A stretch of DNA of 9,139 bases from contig JACMKH010000007.1 of NCBI GenBank assembly GCA_014380205.1, positions 1-9,139 on the forward strand, written 5' to 3'. Shown in pieces: positions 1 to 7,128 of this stretch. A program made the position numbers and the translations under genes. This DNA comes from Sphingomonadaceae bacterium. Lineage in GTDB: Bacteria; Pseudomonadota; Alphaproteobacteria; Sphingomonadales; Sphingomonadaceae. Under the pieces are notes generated by a model. That model was not told the DNA's origin. It made no database searches and worked only from the letters and a program-made list of their open reading frames with translations. Each line of letters starts with the position of its first letter. Position 1 is the stretch's first letter.

Positions 1-1
1 C

Positions 2-508
2 GCCCGCGCGCGCGACCTCGCCGCGCTCGACATCAGGAGCGAGGAGCTACTCGCCGCCGCGCTCGCCGCGCTCCCCAAGCTCGAGCGCCGCGACATGATC
101 CTCGCCTGGCTCGGCTTCCCCTTCTACGACATCGCGACGCTGCCGCTGCTCCAGGGCGAGGGGCTCGAGGAGTTCGACCCGGTCAAGGTCGATCGCATCG
201 CCCCCGAGGACGCGCGCTCGATCCGCGAGGGCGGCGCCGAGGCGACCCTGAAGGGCATCCAGTTCAACAGCTTCGGCGCCTTCTTCAGCCGCGCCTATCG
301 CGAGAACGACTATCTCTGGGGCCGCCTCCACGGCGCCGAGCGCCTGATCGACATTGTCATATCGACTTTACCCGAGGGCAAATCGCTCCCGCCCGGCGCG
401 GTCGCCAACATCAAGCGCGACGCCTTCCGCGCGATCCTGATCGAGGAGCGCGGGCGGCTCGAGCATATCGCCCCGCTGTTCGACGCGCTTGAGCGAGAGA
501 TCGGTTAG
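2..508 (+). CDS. Patatin-like protein, C-terminal DUF3376 part (5' end outside the window)
   Basis: This is the 3' end of a gene that begins before the window. The frame is open from base 2 to a TAG stop at 506-508, giving about 168 residues. The protein has the hallmarks of the DUF3376 tail of bacterial patatin-like proteins: a segment around WLGFPFYD, then VDRIAPEDA, then FGAFFSRAYRENDYLWGRL followed by GAERLID. In this family the Ser/Asp lipid acyl hydrolase dyad lies in an N-terminal patatin domain, which is not visible here, so catalytic competence cannot be judged. The role is inferred to be cleavage of acyl chains from membrane lipids; the substrate is unknown. The first ATG in this frame, at 95, is internal to the conserved region and is not the real start. 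The gene ends tail to tail with the ABM gene, the two stop codons overlapping, so there is no room for a terminator between them. The family call is firm. Confidence 0.88.
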   Translation, partial: ARARDLAALDIRSEELLAAALAALPKLERRDMILAWLGFPFYDIATLPLLQGEGLEEFDPVKVDRIAPEDARSIREGGAEATLKGIQFNSFGAFFSRAYRENDYLWGRLHGAERLIDIVISTLPEGKSLPPGAVANIKRDAFRAILIEERGRLEHIAPLFDALEREIG

Positions 509-894
509 ACCAAGGGCAAGCCCACGCCACCGAGAGGCACGGTCGTTGCAATGCTCTCGAACCCCGCGATCATCGGCCGCCCGCGCGCGATCGCGTCGCG
601 CACCGCCGGCAGCTCGAGCGACGCGCGATGGCTCGCCTCGCTCTCCCACACCTCGGTCACCCAGATCGCGTTCTCGTCCGCCGCATCGCGCGCGACGACA
701 TAAGCGAGGCAGCCGGGCATCGCCGCCGTCCCTTCGAGCAGGATCGAGAGCAGCGCGTCGCGCTGGCCCGGCGTCGCGACGATCTTGCCGATCAGCCCGT
801 ACATCGGCTGCTCGATCAGCATCGCCTCGGCGCGCGCCGCACCGAGCACCGCGAGCGCCATGCCGCCGCCGATCAATGTCCGTCGCTCGATCAT
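505..894 (-). CDS. Exported antibiotic biosynthesis monooxygenase (ABM) family protein, putative quinol monooxygenase
   Basis: A 129-residue protein. Residues 1-24 look like a Tat-type signal: ERRTLIGGG followed by a hydrophobic alanine/leucine run, with likely cleavage after ARAEA. The rest (about 30-115) is one ABM domain of the dimeric alpha/beta-barrel type: a strand at YGLIGKIVATPGQRD, a helix LLSILLEGTAAMPGC, then AIWVTEVWESEASHRASLE and a helix with AVRDAIARGRPMI. Relatives such as YgiN act on quinols or small aromatics without a cofactor, and others are simple stress or degradation helpers; the substrate here is unknown. The ATG at 894 is preceded by a strong Shine-Dalgarno, which fixes the start. 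The gene lies 24 bases behind the TonB receptor on the same strand, so it is probably co-transcribed with it, and a premature stop in the receptor could reduce its expression by polarity. Family confident, reaction not. Confidence 0.8.
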   Translation of the reverse strand: MIERRTLIGGGMALAVLGAARAEAMLIEQPMYGLIGKIVATPGQRDALLSILLEGTAAMPGCLAYVVARDAADENAIWVTEVWESEASHRASLELPAVRDAIARGRPMIAGFESIATTVPLGGVGLPLV

Positions 895-897
895 GCG

Positions 898-905
898 ACC
901 TCCTT
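898..905 (-). promoter_or_regulatory. Ribosome binding site of the ABM gene
   Basis: On the minus strand the sequence reads AAGGAGGT, a perfect anti-16S match, three to four bases before the ATG at 894. It lies in the 24-base gap between the receptor stop and this gene. It supports the chosen start and independent ribosome entry even if translation of the receptor stops early. Confidence 0.75.
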
Positions 906-918
906 GCCGGCTCGACCG

Positions 919-2397
919 CTAGAAAACCGGCCCGAGCGCGATCGTCGCGCCCGCGTAGACAAAGCGCCCCATCGCCGACACCGGGTAGGAGCTATATCCG
1001 AACGCCGGCAGCTCATCGAAGAGATTCTGGACGCCGAGATAGAAGCTGAATCGCTCCCCCACGCGGTAGGCGACCTGGATATCATGCTCCCACTTCGCCT
1101 TGACACTGAAGAAGCGCGGATCGCTGTAATCGGGGTCGCCCGCCAGCTCCTCGACGGTGAAGCGGTCGGTGGCGCTGAACCAGCTGACGCCGTAGTTGAC
1201 GGCGAGGGGGCCGCGCTCCCAGGTCAGATCGAAAGTCGCCGAATAGCGCGGCGCATAGGTCTCGCCGCGGTCCGAATTGAGCTCCGCGCCGGGGCTCGCG
1301 ATGAATTCGAGCCGGTCGAGATAATTGCCGACCAGCGACAGGTTGAATGACCCGAGGCTGTCGGTGACGACCCGGTAGGCGAGCATCACGTCGAGCCCAG
1401 CGGTACGGAACTGCGCGACATTGGCGGGCATCACGCTGAAGCCCACGATATAGCCGGTCTCCTGATCGCGGACGATGCCGGGGCAGAACTGGTTGTCGAG
1501 TGTCGGCTGGTCGACGCAGAGCTGAGCGAGGTCCTGCGCCTCGGGCGTGTTGACCGCGTCCTCGATCCTGATGTCGTACCAGTCCGCCGAAAGCGTCAGG
1601 CCGGGCAGAAACGACGGACGCAGCACCACGCCTGCGGTCCAGGTTTTCGCGGTCTCCTCGATCAGGTCCGGATTGCCGCCCGCGAGGCCCTCGGTAAAGA
1701 CCGAGGCCTGCGGCGTGCTCGACGGGCTGAAGGTGGCGGGATTGACACCCAACGCAGTGAGCAGCGTGGCGCAATTGGCTTGTCGGGTCGCCGTGCCGTT
1801 GTTGAGCTCCTGTGTGTCACAGGGATCGACGATGAAGTTGAACGCGCTGCTCGGCGGGCTGAACAGCTCGCCGATGTTGGGCGCGCGCACCGCCTGCGCA
1901 TAAGTCGCGCGGAACGAGATATCGCGCACCGGCGCGTAGACCCCGTTGACCTTCCACGTCGTGGTGCCACCGACCGTGGTATAGTCAGAGTAGCGGATCG
2001 CGGCGCCGAGCGAAAACAGATAGGCGAAAGGCTGCTCGCTCAGAATCGGCAGGTTAAGCTCGGCGAACGCCTCGCGGACGCTGAACCCGCCGCCGGCCGA
2101 CTGGACCGCGCCCGACCAGGTCAGCCCCGCCGCGATGTCGGGATCGGGCTCGAACAAACTGCGCTCGCGCCGGTATTCGGCGCCGACCGCGAATCCGATC
2201 GGGCCGCCCGGCAGCTCGAAGAACGCGCCCGTATCGCCCGAGATCGAGCCCGACACGACATGCTGGGTCACCCTCGCATGGCTGAGGCTGTCCTCGGTGA
2301 CGAAGTCGATCGCGGCGGGATCCTGCGCATGCTCGCCGAAGATATTGTAGGGCACGCAGCCGGCGAGCTCGGGCGGCGCATCGGGATCGAGGCTCGA
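919..2397 (-). CDS. TonB-dependent receptor, C-terminal barrel half downstream of the premature TGA
   Basis: An open frame continuous with the N-terminal half. The first possible start after the TGA is a GTG at 2355 (478 residues), which interrupts the conserved CVPYNIFG segment, so it is not a natural start. Barrel features include GNPDLIEETAKTWTAGVVLR, the RAPNIGELF segment and a terminal FYLGVQNLFDE plus final Phe. With no signal peptide it cannot reach the outer membrane alone; it is a fragment unless TGA is read through. The stop is TAG at 919-921. Confidence 0.7.
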   Translation of the reverse strand, partial: SSLDPDAPPELAGCVPYNIFGEHAQDPAAIDFVTEDSLSHARVTQHVVSGSISGDTGAFFELPGGPIGFAVGAEYRRERSLFEPDPDIAAGLTWSGAVQSAGGGFSVREAFAELNLPILSEQPFAYLFSLGAAIRYSDYTTVGGTTTWKVNGVYAPVRDISFRATYAQAVRAPNIGELFSPPSSAFNFIVDPCDTQELNNGTATRQANCATLLTALGVNPATFSPSSTPQASVFTEGLAGGNPDLIEETAKTWTAGVVLRPSFLPGLTLSADWYDIRIEDAVNTPEAQDLAQLCVDQPTLDNQFCPGIVRDQETGYIVGFSVMPANVAQFRTAGLDVMLAYRVVTDSLGSFNLSLVGNYLDRLEFIASPGAELNSDRGETYAPRYSATFDLTWERGPLAVNYGVSWFSATDRFTVEELAGDPDYSDPRFFSVKAKWEHDIQVAYRVGERFSFYLGVQNLFDELPAFGYSSYPVSAMGRFVYAGATIALGPVF

Positions 2398-3843
2398 TCA
2401 GCACACCGGCCGGCCGGTCGCGGGATCGACGACGACGTCGACCGCCGCCTGCCACTGCGCCTCGAGCCGGTTGCCGCGCGACAGGATGCGGCTGCTGGTC
2501 TCGCCGTAGACGTAGGAAATCTCGTAGCGCGCATTGTCGCTGATCCGTCCGCTCGCGCCGGCCACGCCGCGCCATGTCTCGCGTATGACGTCCTCGGTGT
2601 TGATGCCCAGATCGAAATTGTCGCGCGTGACGAGCACGCCGTCGGGCGTGTCGGGGTCCTCGAAATATTCGGCCGCCGCGCCGGGCACGATCGCCTTGCG
2701 GATCCGCCGCGGCATGAACGGGTTCTCGGGCGTCATGAACAGGTAGAAATCGAACGTCGGCTGCGACAGCGTCTCGGTCCGCGTGCGGACGTACTTGCCC
2801 TCGGCGAACAGCGTCAGCGCGTCGCTGATCTCGTAATGCGCGAGCGCGTTGACCAGGTGGCGCTCGATCCCGGGGAAGAGATCGCCCTGATATCCGTCGA
2901 CGGGCGTGCTCGATCCGCCCTGGGTGTAGCCTCCGGACCTCCTGAGCACGAAGCCCCGGTCGTAGCGGTCGCCGTCGCCCTCGAAATCCGCGCGCAAATC
3001 GAAATCGGTGTCGACCGCGCCCATCGTCGCGCTGTCGGCGAAGCGGACATCGTCATAGGGAACGAGGTCGGGGATGGCCGGATCGTCGAGGAGATCGGCC
3101 TGGTTCTGGTATAGCGCGGCCGCGACGGGATTGCGCAGATAAGCGCGGTCCTGGTCCGAAACGCGGTCGTCGCCGCCATATTCATAGGCGATCGCGATAT
3201 TGCCGCGCCCTTGGTTGAAATTTTGCCCCACGGTGATCGCGCCGAAGCGGCTGCCCCCGTCGCCCTGGTCCGAGACGCCGATCTGGCCGCGCGCCGAAAT
3301 CCCGTCGAAGTCGCGCCTGAGCCGGAAGTTGACCACGCCCGAGACGCCGTCCGCGCCGTAGATCGCCGAGGCGCCGCCGGTCAGCACGTCGACCGCCGCG
3401 ACCAGATCGGTCGGGATCGCGTTGATGTCGACCGCGGCCGAGCCCGAGACCGCCGAAACATGGCGCCGCCCGTCGACCAGCACCAGCGTCCGGTCGGTGC
3501 CGAGATTGCGCAGGTTGAGGAGGTCGAGTCCCGACTGCCCGAAGTCGGGATTGGACCCGCCGGTGAGATCCCCAGTCACCGAGCCGAGCAGCGCCGGGCT
3601 TTGGACGAGCAGATCGGCGAGGTTGGTCCGCCCCGATTCGGTGATCTCCTCGGCGGTGACCGAAACCACCGGATTGGCGAAATCGAACTGGGATTGGGCG
3701 ATGCGCGTGCCGGTGACGATAATGACATCCTCGGGCGACGCTGCGTCCTCGGCCGCCGACGGAGGATCGCCCTGCTGCGCCATCGCCGGGACCGACAGGC
3801 AGGCGCCGGCGATGAGCATCGCGCTAGTCAGGACAAGCTTCAT
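2398..3843 (-). CDS. TonB-dependent receptor, N-terminal half ending at the premature TGA
   Basis: 481 residues from the ATG at 3843: signal peptide, TonB box, complete plug domain and the first barrel strands, ending RPVC just before the TGA at 2398-2400. This is the part that would be translated from the native start. Without the rest of the barrel it should not fold as a channel and would probably be degraded in the periplasm. A GGGGGCG stretch sits about 5 to 10 bases upstream of the ATG and may serve as a weak ribosome binding site. Confidence 0.75.
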   Translation of the reverse strand: MKLVLTSAMLIAGACLSVPAMAQQGDPPSAAEDAASPEDVIIVTGTRIAQSQFDFANPVVSVTAEEITESGRTNLADLLVQSPALLGSVTGDLTGGSNPDFGQSGLDLLNLRNLGTDRTLVLVDGRRHVSAVSGSAAVDINAIPTDLVAAVDVLTGGASAIYGADGVSGVVNFRLRRDFDGISARGQIGVSDQGDGGSRFGAITVGQNFNQGRGNIAIAYEYGGDDRVSDQDRAYLRNPVAAALYQNQADLLDDPAIPDLVPYDDVRFADSATMGAVDTDFDLRADFEGDGDRYDRGFVLRRSGGYTQGGSSTPVDGYQGDLFPGIERHLVNALAHYEISDALTLFAEGKYVRTRTETLSQPTFDFYLFMTPENPFMPRRIRKAIVPGAAAEYFEDPDTPDGVLVTRDNFDLGINTEDVIRETWRGVAGASGRISDNARYEISYVYGETSSRILSRGNRLEAQWQAAVDVVVDPATGRPVC

Positions 3844-3906
3844 CGCATCGCCCCCGTGTTTGTGATCAGCCTCTTCTCAGCCCAGTCCGAATTTCCGACG
3901 CCGAGG

Positions 3907-3933
3907 ATTGTCGCGCGCCCCGCTGTTAGTCAA
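3907..3933 (-). promoter_or_regulatory. Possible promoter of the TonB receptor gene in the divergent gap
   Basis: The 145-base gap 3844-3988 separates the divergent receptor and uvrD genes and must hold both promoters. On the minus strand there is a TTGACT (3928-3933) and, 15 bases on, GACAAT (3907-3912), a four-of-six match to the -10 consensus but with short spacing. I see no clear operator palindrome, Fur-box-like repeat or riboswitch in the gap, and no convincing uvrD promoter on the plus strand. Weak call. Confidence 0.25.
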
Positions 3934-3988
3934 CCGTCCAAGGGACGCCGCGCTTGCCCTCCCCTCCCGCGTTCCCTAGCTGTTCACC

Positions 3989-6283
3989 GTGACCGAGCCC
4001 GCCCTCCAACCCGTTGAGCCGCCGTATCTGCGCGCGCTCAACCCGCCCCAGCGCGAGGCGGTGCTGACCACCGAGGGGCCGCTGCTCGTCCTCGCCGGCG
4101 CGGGCACGGGCAAGACCGCCGCGCTCACCGCGCGGCTCGCGCACATCATCTACACGCGCCTCGCCTGGCCCTCCGAGATCCTCGCGGTCACCTTCACCAA
4201 CAAGGCCGCGCGGGAGATGCGCGAGCGCGTCGGCCGCGCGCTCGGCGGGATGGCCGAGGGCATGCCGTTCCTCGGCACCTTCCACGCGGTCGCCGCGCGG
4301 ATGCTGCGCGCCAACGCTGAGCTCGTCGGGCTCAAGGCCAATTTCACCATCCTCGACACCGACGACCAGCTGCGCCTGCTCAAGCAGGTCATCACCGCCG
4401 CCGGGCTCGACGAGAAGCGCTGGCCATCGCGCCAGCTCGCGGGGCTGATCGACCGCTGGAAGAACCGCGGCTGGACCCCCGCCGAAGTCACCCCCGACGA
4501 GGGCGAGCAATTCGCCAACGGCAAGGGCCAGGCGCTCTACGCCGCCTATCAGGATCGCCTGCGCGCGCTCAACGCCTGCGATTTCGGCGACCTGCTGCTC
4601 CACATGCTGGTGATCCTCAAGACGCACCGCGACGTGCTCGAGGGTTACCAGAAGCGCTTCAAATACATCCTCGTCGACGAATATCAGGACACCAACACCG
4701 GCCAATATCTCTGGCTCCGCCTGCTCGCCCAGGCGCGCAAGAACCTATGCGTGGTCGGCGACGACGATCAGTCGATCTACTCGTGGCGCGGCGCCGAGGT
4801 CGCCAATATCCTGCGCTTCGAGCAGGATTTCCCGGGCGCGAAAATCGTCCGCCTCGAGCAGAACTACCGCTCCACCCCCCACATCCTCGCCGCCGCCTCG
4901 GGGGTGATCGCCAACAACGGCGGCCGCCTGGGGAAAACCCTGTGGACCGAACAGCGCGAGGACGACGGATCGGAAGGCGCCAAGGTCAAGGTCATCGGCG
5001 TCTGGGACGGGCCCGAGGAGGCGCGCCGCGTCGGCGAGGAGATCGAGAGTCTCCAGCGGGAAGGCCTAACCTTCGACGAGATCGCCATCCTCGTGCGAGC
5101 TCAGTATCAAACGGCGGATTTCGAGGAGCGGTTCATCCGGATCGGCCTGCCCTATCGCGTCATAGGTAATCGCCGATTCTGGGAGCGGGCACACAATCGC
5201 GATGCACTGGCGTATCTGCGGATCATCCATCAGCCGTCTGATGGATTGGCGTTCGAGAGGATCGTCAATACGCCCAAGCGCGGGCTCGGCGACAAGAGCG
5301 TTGGAGCGATATTCCGCCTTTCACGCGCCGACGACATACCTCTTGGAGTTGCCGCTGAGCGCATCATCGACACCGACGAGATTTCCTCGAAGGCACGTGG
5401 AAGCTTGGCGAAATTGGTCGCCGAAATACGACGCTGGCGCGACATGTCATCTGAGATTCCTCATGCCGAGCTTGTCCGGATCGTTCTCGACGAATCGGGC
5501 TACACCGATATGCTTCAAGCACAGAAGACCGTAGAGGCATCAGGCCGGTTAGAAGACCTCAGTCAGATTCCGCGCCTCATGGAGGAGTACGAAACACTCG
5601 GAGAGTTTCTGGAACATGTCAGTCTCGTGATGGACTCCGATTCGGTCGGGGAAGAGGGCGCGGTCACGATCATGACCATCCACGCCGCGAAGGGCCTCGA
5701 GTTCGACACCGTGTTCCTCGCCGGCTGGGAGGAAGGCGTCTTTCCCTCGCAGCGCTCGCTCGACGAGGGCGGGACCAGCGCGCTCGAGGAGGAGCGCCGC
5801 CTCGCCTATGTCGCGATCACGCGCGCGCGCCGCCGCGCGATCATCCTCCACGCCGCCAATCGCCGCATCTACGGCCAGTGGACGAGCTCGATCCCGAGCC
5901 GCTTCGTCGGCGAGCTTCCCGAGGAGCATGTCGACGCCGAGACCACGATGACCGGCGGCGCGAGCCTGTGGCGCGCGCAATGGAGCGAGATGGGCGACCC
6001 CTTCGCGCATGTCGAACGGGGGACAGGCCGCGGCCCCGGCTGGCAGCGCGCCGCCGCGCTGGGCAAGTTCGAGACGGTGCCGGGCCGCGTGCTCGAGGCG
6101 CGCGCGAGCGCGGTCAGCTTCGGGAGCAAGCCGAGGAGCGACATCGCGCTCGGCCAGCGCGTGTTCCACGAGAAGTTCGGCTATGGGAGGGTGGAGGAGA
6201 TCGAGGGCAACAAGCTCGAGATCGAATTCGAGAAGGCGGGGCGCAAGCGGGTGCTGGATAGCTTTGTGACGGTGGGGGACTGA
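3989..6283 (+). CDS. uvrD: UvrD/PcrA-type ATP-dependent 3'-5' DNA helicase
   Basis: A complete 764-residue SF1A helicase, normal length for UvrD/PcrA. It unwinds DNA in nucleotide excision repair, mismatch repair and clearance of stalled forks or RNA polymerase. Visible motifs: Q motif around Q21 (LNPPQREAV), Walker A AGAGTGKT (36-43), motif Ia TFTNKAAREM, Walker B DEYQDTN with D230/E231, motif III GDDDQSIYSWRGA from 257, motif IV QNYRS (291-295), motif V TIHAAKGLEFD (563-573), motif VI YVAITRAR (607-614). Residues about 705-760 (GQRVFHEKFGYGRV to RKRVLDSF) resemble the C-terminal Tudor-like domain through which PcrA/UvrD contacts RNA polymerase. The start is GTG at 3989, shortly after an in-frame TAG at 3977; no Shine-Dalgarno is apparent. 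Codons end almost uniformly in G/C except in about 5090-5650, which looks foreign (separate entry). The stop lies two bases before the restriction gene, so readthrough transcription into it is likely. Confidence 0.95.
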   Translation: MTEPALQPVEPPYLRALNPPQREAVLTTEGPLLVLAGAGTGKTAALTARLAHIIYTRLAWPSEILAVTFTNKAAREMRERVGRALGGMAEGMPFLGTFHAVAARMLRANAELVGLKANFTILDTDDQLRLLKQVITAAGLDEKRWPSRQLAGLIDRWKNRGWTPAEVTPDEGEQFANGKGQALYAAYQDRLRALNACDFGDLLLHMLVILKTHRDVLEGYQKRFKYILVDEYQDTNTGQYLWLRLLAQARKNLCVVGDDDQSIYSWRGAEVANILRFEQDFPGAKIVRLEQNYRSTPHILAAASGVIANNGGRLGKTLWTEQREDDGSEGAKVKVIGVWDGPEEARRVGEEIESLQREGLTFDEIAILVRAQYQTADFEERFIRIGLPYRVIGNRRFWERAHNRDALAYLRIIHQPSDGLAFERIVNTPKRGLGDKSVGAIFRLSRADDIPLGVAAERIIDTDEISSKARGSLAKLVAEIRRWRDMSSEIPHAELVRIVLDESGYTDMLQAQKTVEASGRLEDLSQIPRLMEEYETLGEFLEHVSLVMDSDSVGEEGAVTIMTIHAAKGLEFDTVFLAGWEEGVFPSQRSLDEGGTSALEEERRLAYVAITRARRRAIILHAANRRIYGQWTSSIPSRFVGELPEEHVDAETTMTGGASLWRAQWSEMGDPFAHVERGTGRGPGWQRAAALGKFETVPGRVLEARASAVSFGSKPRSDIALGQRVFHEKFGYGRVEEIEGNKLEIEFEKAGRKRVLDSFVTVGD
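5090..5650 (+). other. Codon-usage mosaic tract inside uvrD (2B domain)
   Basis: Within the continuous uvrD frame, codons from about residue 368 to 554 abruptly shift to many A/T-ending forms (ATA, GTA, TTA, TCA, CGA, CTT, GGA, ATT), then return equally abruptly to G/C-ending codons at the motif V region. The limits are by eye, to within about 15 bases. By analogy with E. coli UvrD this span matches domain 2B, the mobile autoregulatory domain. The frame and the family sequence remain intact, so this looks like replacement by homologous recombination with a diverged donor rather than decay. Confidence 0.6.
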
Positions 6284-6285
6284 CC

Positions 6286-7128
6286 ATGCGCGGATTGGAG
6301 ATTCTTGAGAGGTCGCTCGCGCACGCCGCTATCGTCGATAAGCACGGCAATGAGTGGCAATATCATTCTCGTAGCGATCGGCACTCCAAGATCGCGTGCT
6401 GGGGCATCCTTTTCGATCTGTTGATATCCACACCGCTGCTCCGACGGCACATCGCGGGCGGCGTGATTGGCTTCGGGATTAATCACGAGATGCGGGATTT
6501 CGTGCACGATCGGAAGAAAGACCTCGATTTGGTCCTGTCGACCCCAAACGGCGAATTTCAACGCGAGTCGTTCCAAGGCTTGGCGGATCGTTATTCGATC
6601 GACCTGGATGCCAAGGACCGAACCGCCTTGGACGCGCTGCCGCTACTCCGCCGGGCGCCGGTCGGCTCGGTCGTCATGGCTCTTGAGGCGAAGGCCTGTA
6701 TGACTGCGCACCAGCGCGCACTTCCCCGGCTTTATGACGAGCTGAACTCGTCGCACCAAACGGTGCATGGAGCGAGCGAGCAGGCGATAGCGGTGGGCTT
6801 CGCGATGGTAAATTCCGCAGATCACTATTTGAGTCCCGATTTGAACAAGAAGCACAGGGCGACCGATCCGGAATGGAGCTCGCACAATCAGCCACGCGAC
6901 GCGCAGCTGGCGATCGACAAGGTGCGGCAATTGCCGAGACGTGCAAAGGTCGTCGAGCAAGGCTACGATGCGTTGGCGATTTCTGTCATGGATATGTCCA
7001 ATGATGGGACGCCGCCACGCCTCGTTCGCGGCCCTCCCGCGCCCCAGCCCGGTGACATATACCATTACGATACGATGATCTCACGGCTTTCAGGGATTTA
7101 TGCCACACGGTTCAAGGATTTGGCGTAG
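6286..7128 (+). CDS. Probable type II restriction endonuclease, PD-(D/E)XK fold (family not recognised)
   Basis: A 280-residue cytosolic protein with no signal or membrane segment. I do not recognise the family by name. A PD-(D/E)XK-like active site is suggested by an acidic strand KKDLDLVL (D79 or D81), about 50 residues later a hydrophobic strand VVMALEAK with E134 and K136, and then a helix beginning ACMTAHQRALPRLYDEL. The N-terminal HSRSDRHSKIACWGILFDLL (27-46) may belong to the DNA-binding or dimer part. Context is the main support: it lies beside a C5 methyltransferase and vsr, the usual company of a type II restriction enzyme. Cleavage of unmethylated DNA at the methyltransferase's site is inferred; the site is unknown. 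ATG 6286 is two bases after the uvrD stop, with a GGGGG stretch about 8 bases upstream as a possible ribosome site. The 3' end overlaps vsr by 39 bases, convergent. It could instead be another nuclease-fold defence protein. Confidence 0.7.
   Translation: MRGLEILERSLAHAAIVDKHGNEWQYHSRSDRHSKIACWGILFDLLISTPLLRRHIAGGVIGFGINHEMRDFVHDRKKDLDLVLSTPNGEFQRESFQGLADRYSIDLDAKDRTALDALPLLRRAPVGSVVMALEAKACMTAHQRALPRLYDELNSSHQTVHGASEQAIAVGFAMVNSADHYLSPDLNKKHRATDPEWSSHNQPRDAQLAIDKVRQLPRRAKVVEQGYDALAISVMDMSNDGTPPRLVRGPPAPQPGDIYHYDTMISRLSGIYATRFKDLA

Larger units (their letters stand above)
919..3843 (-). pseudogene. TonB-dependent receptor interrupted by one in-frame TGA
   Basis: The intact reading frame would be 974 codons, a normal length for a large sphingomonad TonB-dependent receptor. 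From the ATG at 3843: signal peptide at residues 1-22 (MKLVLTSAMLIAGACLSVPA, cleavage near AMA|QQ), TonB box EDVIIVTG at 38-45, plug domain at about 50-185 with RTLVLVDGRR, IYGADGVSGVVNF and DINAIPTDLV, then the beta-barrel to a C-terminal Phe (ALGPVF), as expected for Bam-dependent insertion. Codon 482 is TGA (2398-2400) in the same frame as both halves, and coding resumes directly as SSLDPDAPPELAGCVPYNIFG. Relatives as I recall them have Arg at this place (VCRSSL), so CGA to TGA by one C-to-T change is the simplest explanation. If the stop is real, the product lacks half its barrel and should be non-functional. Substrate unknown (siderophore, saccharide or other). The gene leads an apparent operon with the ABM gene. 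A sequencing error cannot be excluded. Confidence 0.85.

Noticed and set aside
2398..2400. Selenocysteine or programmed recoding at the receptor TGA
   Set aside because: No selenoprotein family is involved, no downstream SECIS-like hairpin stands out, and Arg is expected at this position. A point mutation or sequencing error is simpler.
1780..3114. Long open frame on the plus strand (444 codons) across the TonB receptor
   Set aside because: It is an antisense shadow of the receptor gene in GC-rich DNA. Its translation is Arg/Ala/Asp-rich with no domain pattern, while the minus strand carries a clear signal peptide, plug and barrel.
3211..4017. Plus-strand open frame spanning the receptor start and the divergent gap
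   Set aside because: It runs antisense through the plug region and across the promoter gap into uvrD. Its composition is low-complexity and it has no recognisable motifs.
3926..4705. Minus-strand open frame of 259 codons over the 5' part of uvrD
   Set aside because: It is a shadow of the helicase frame, rich in E/L/G/V, and conflicts with the well-supported Walker A and B motifs on the plus strand.
6643..7065. Minus-strand open frame of 140 codons opposite the endonuclease gene, considered as an antitoxin or immunity gene
   Set aside because: No start signal, no motif and typical antisense composition; the plus-strand gene explains the sequence better.
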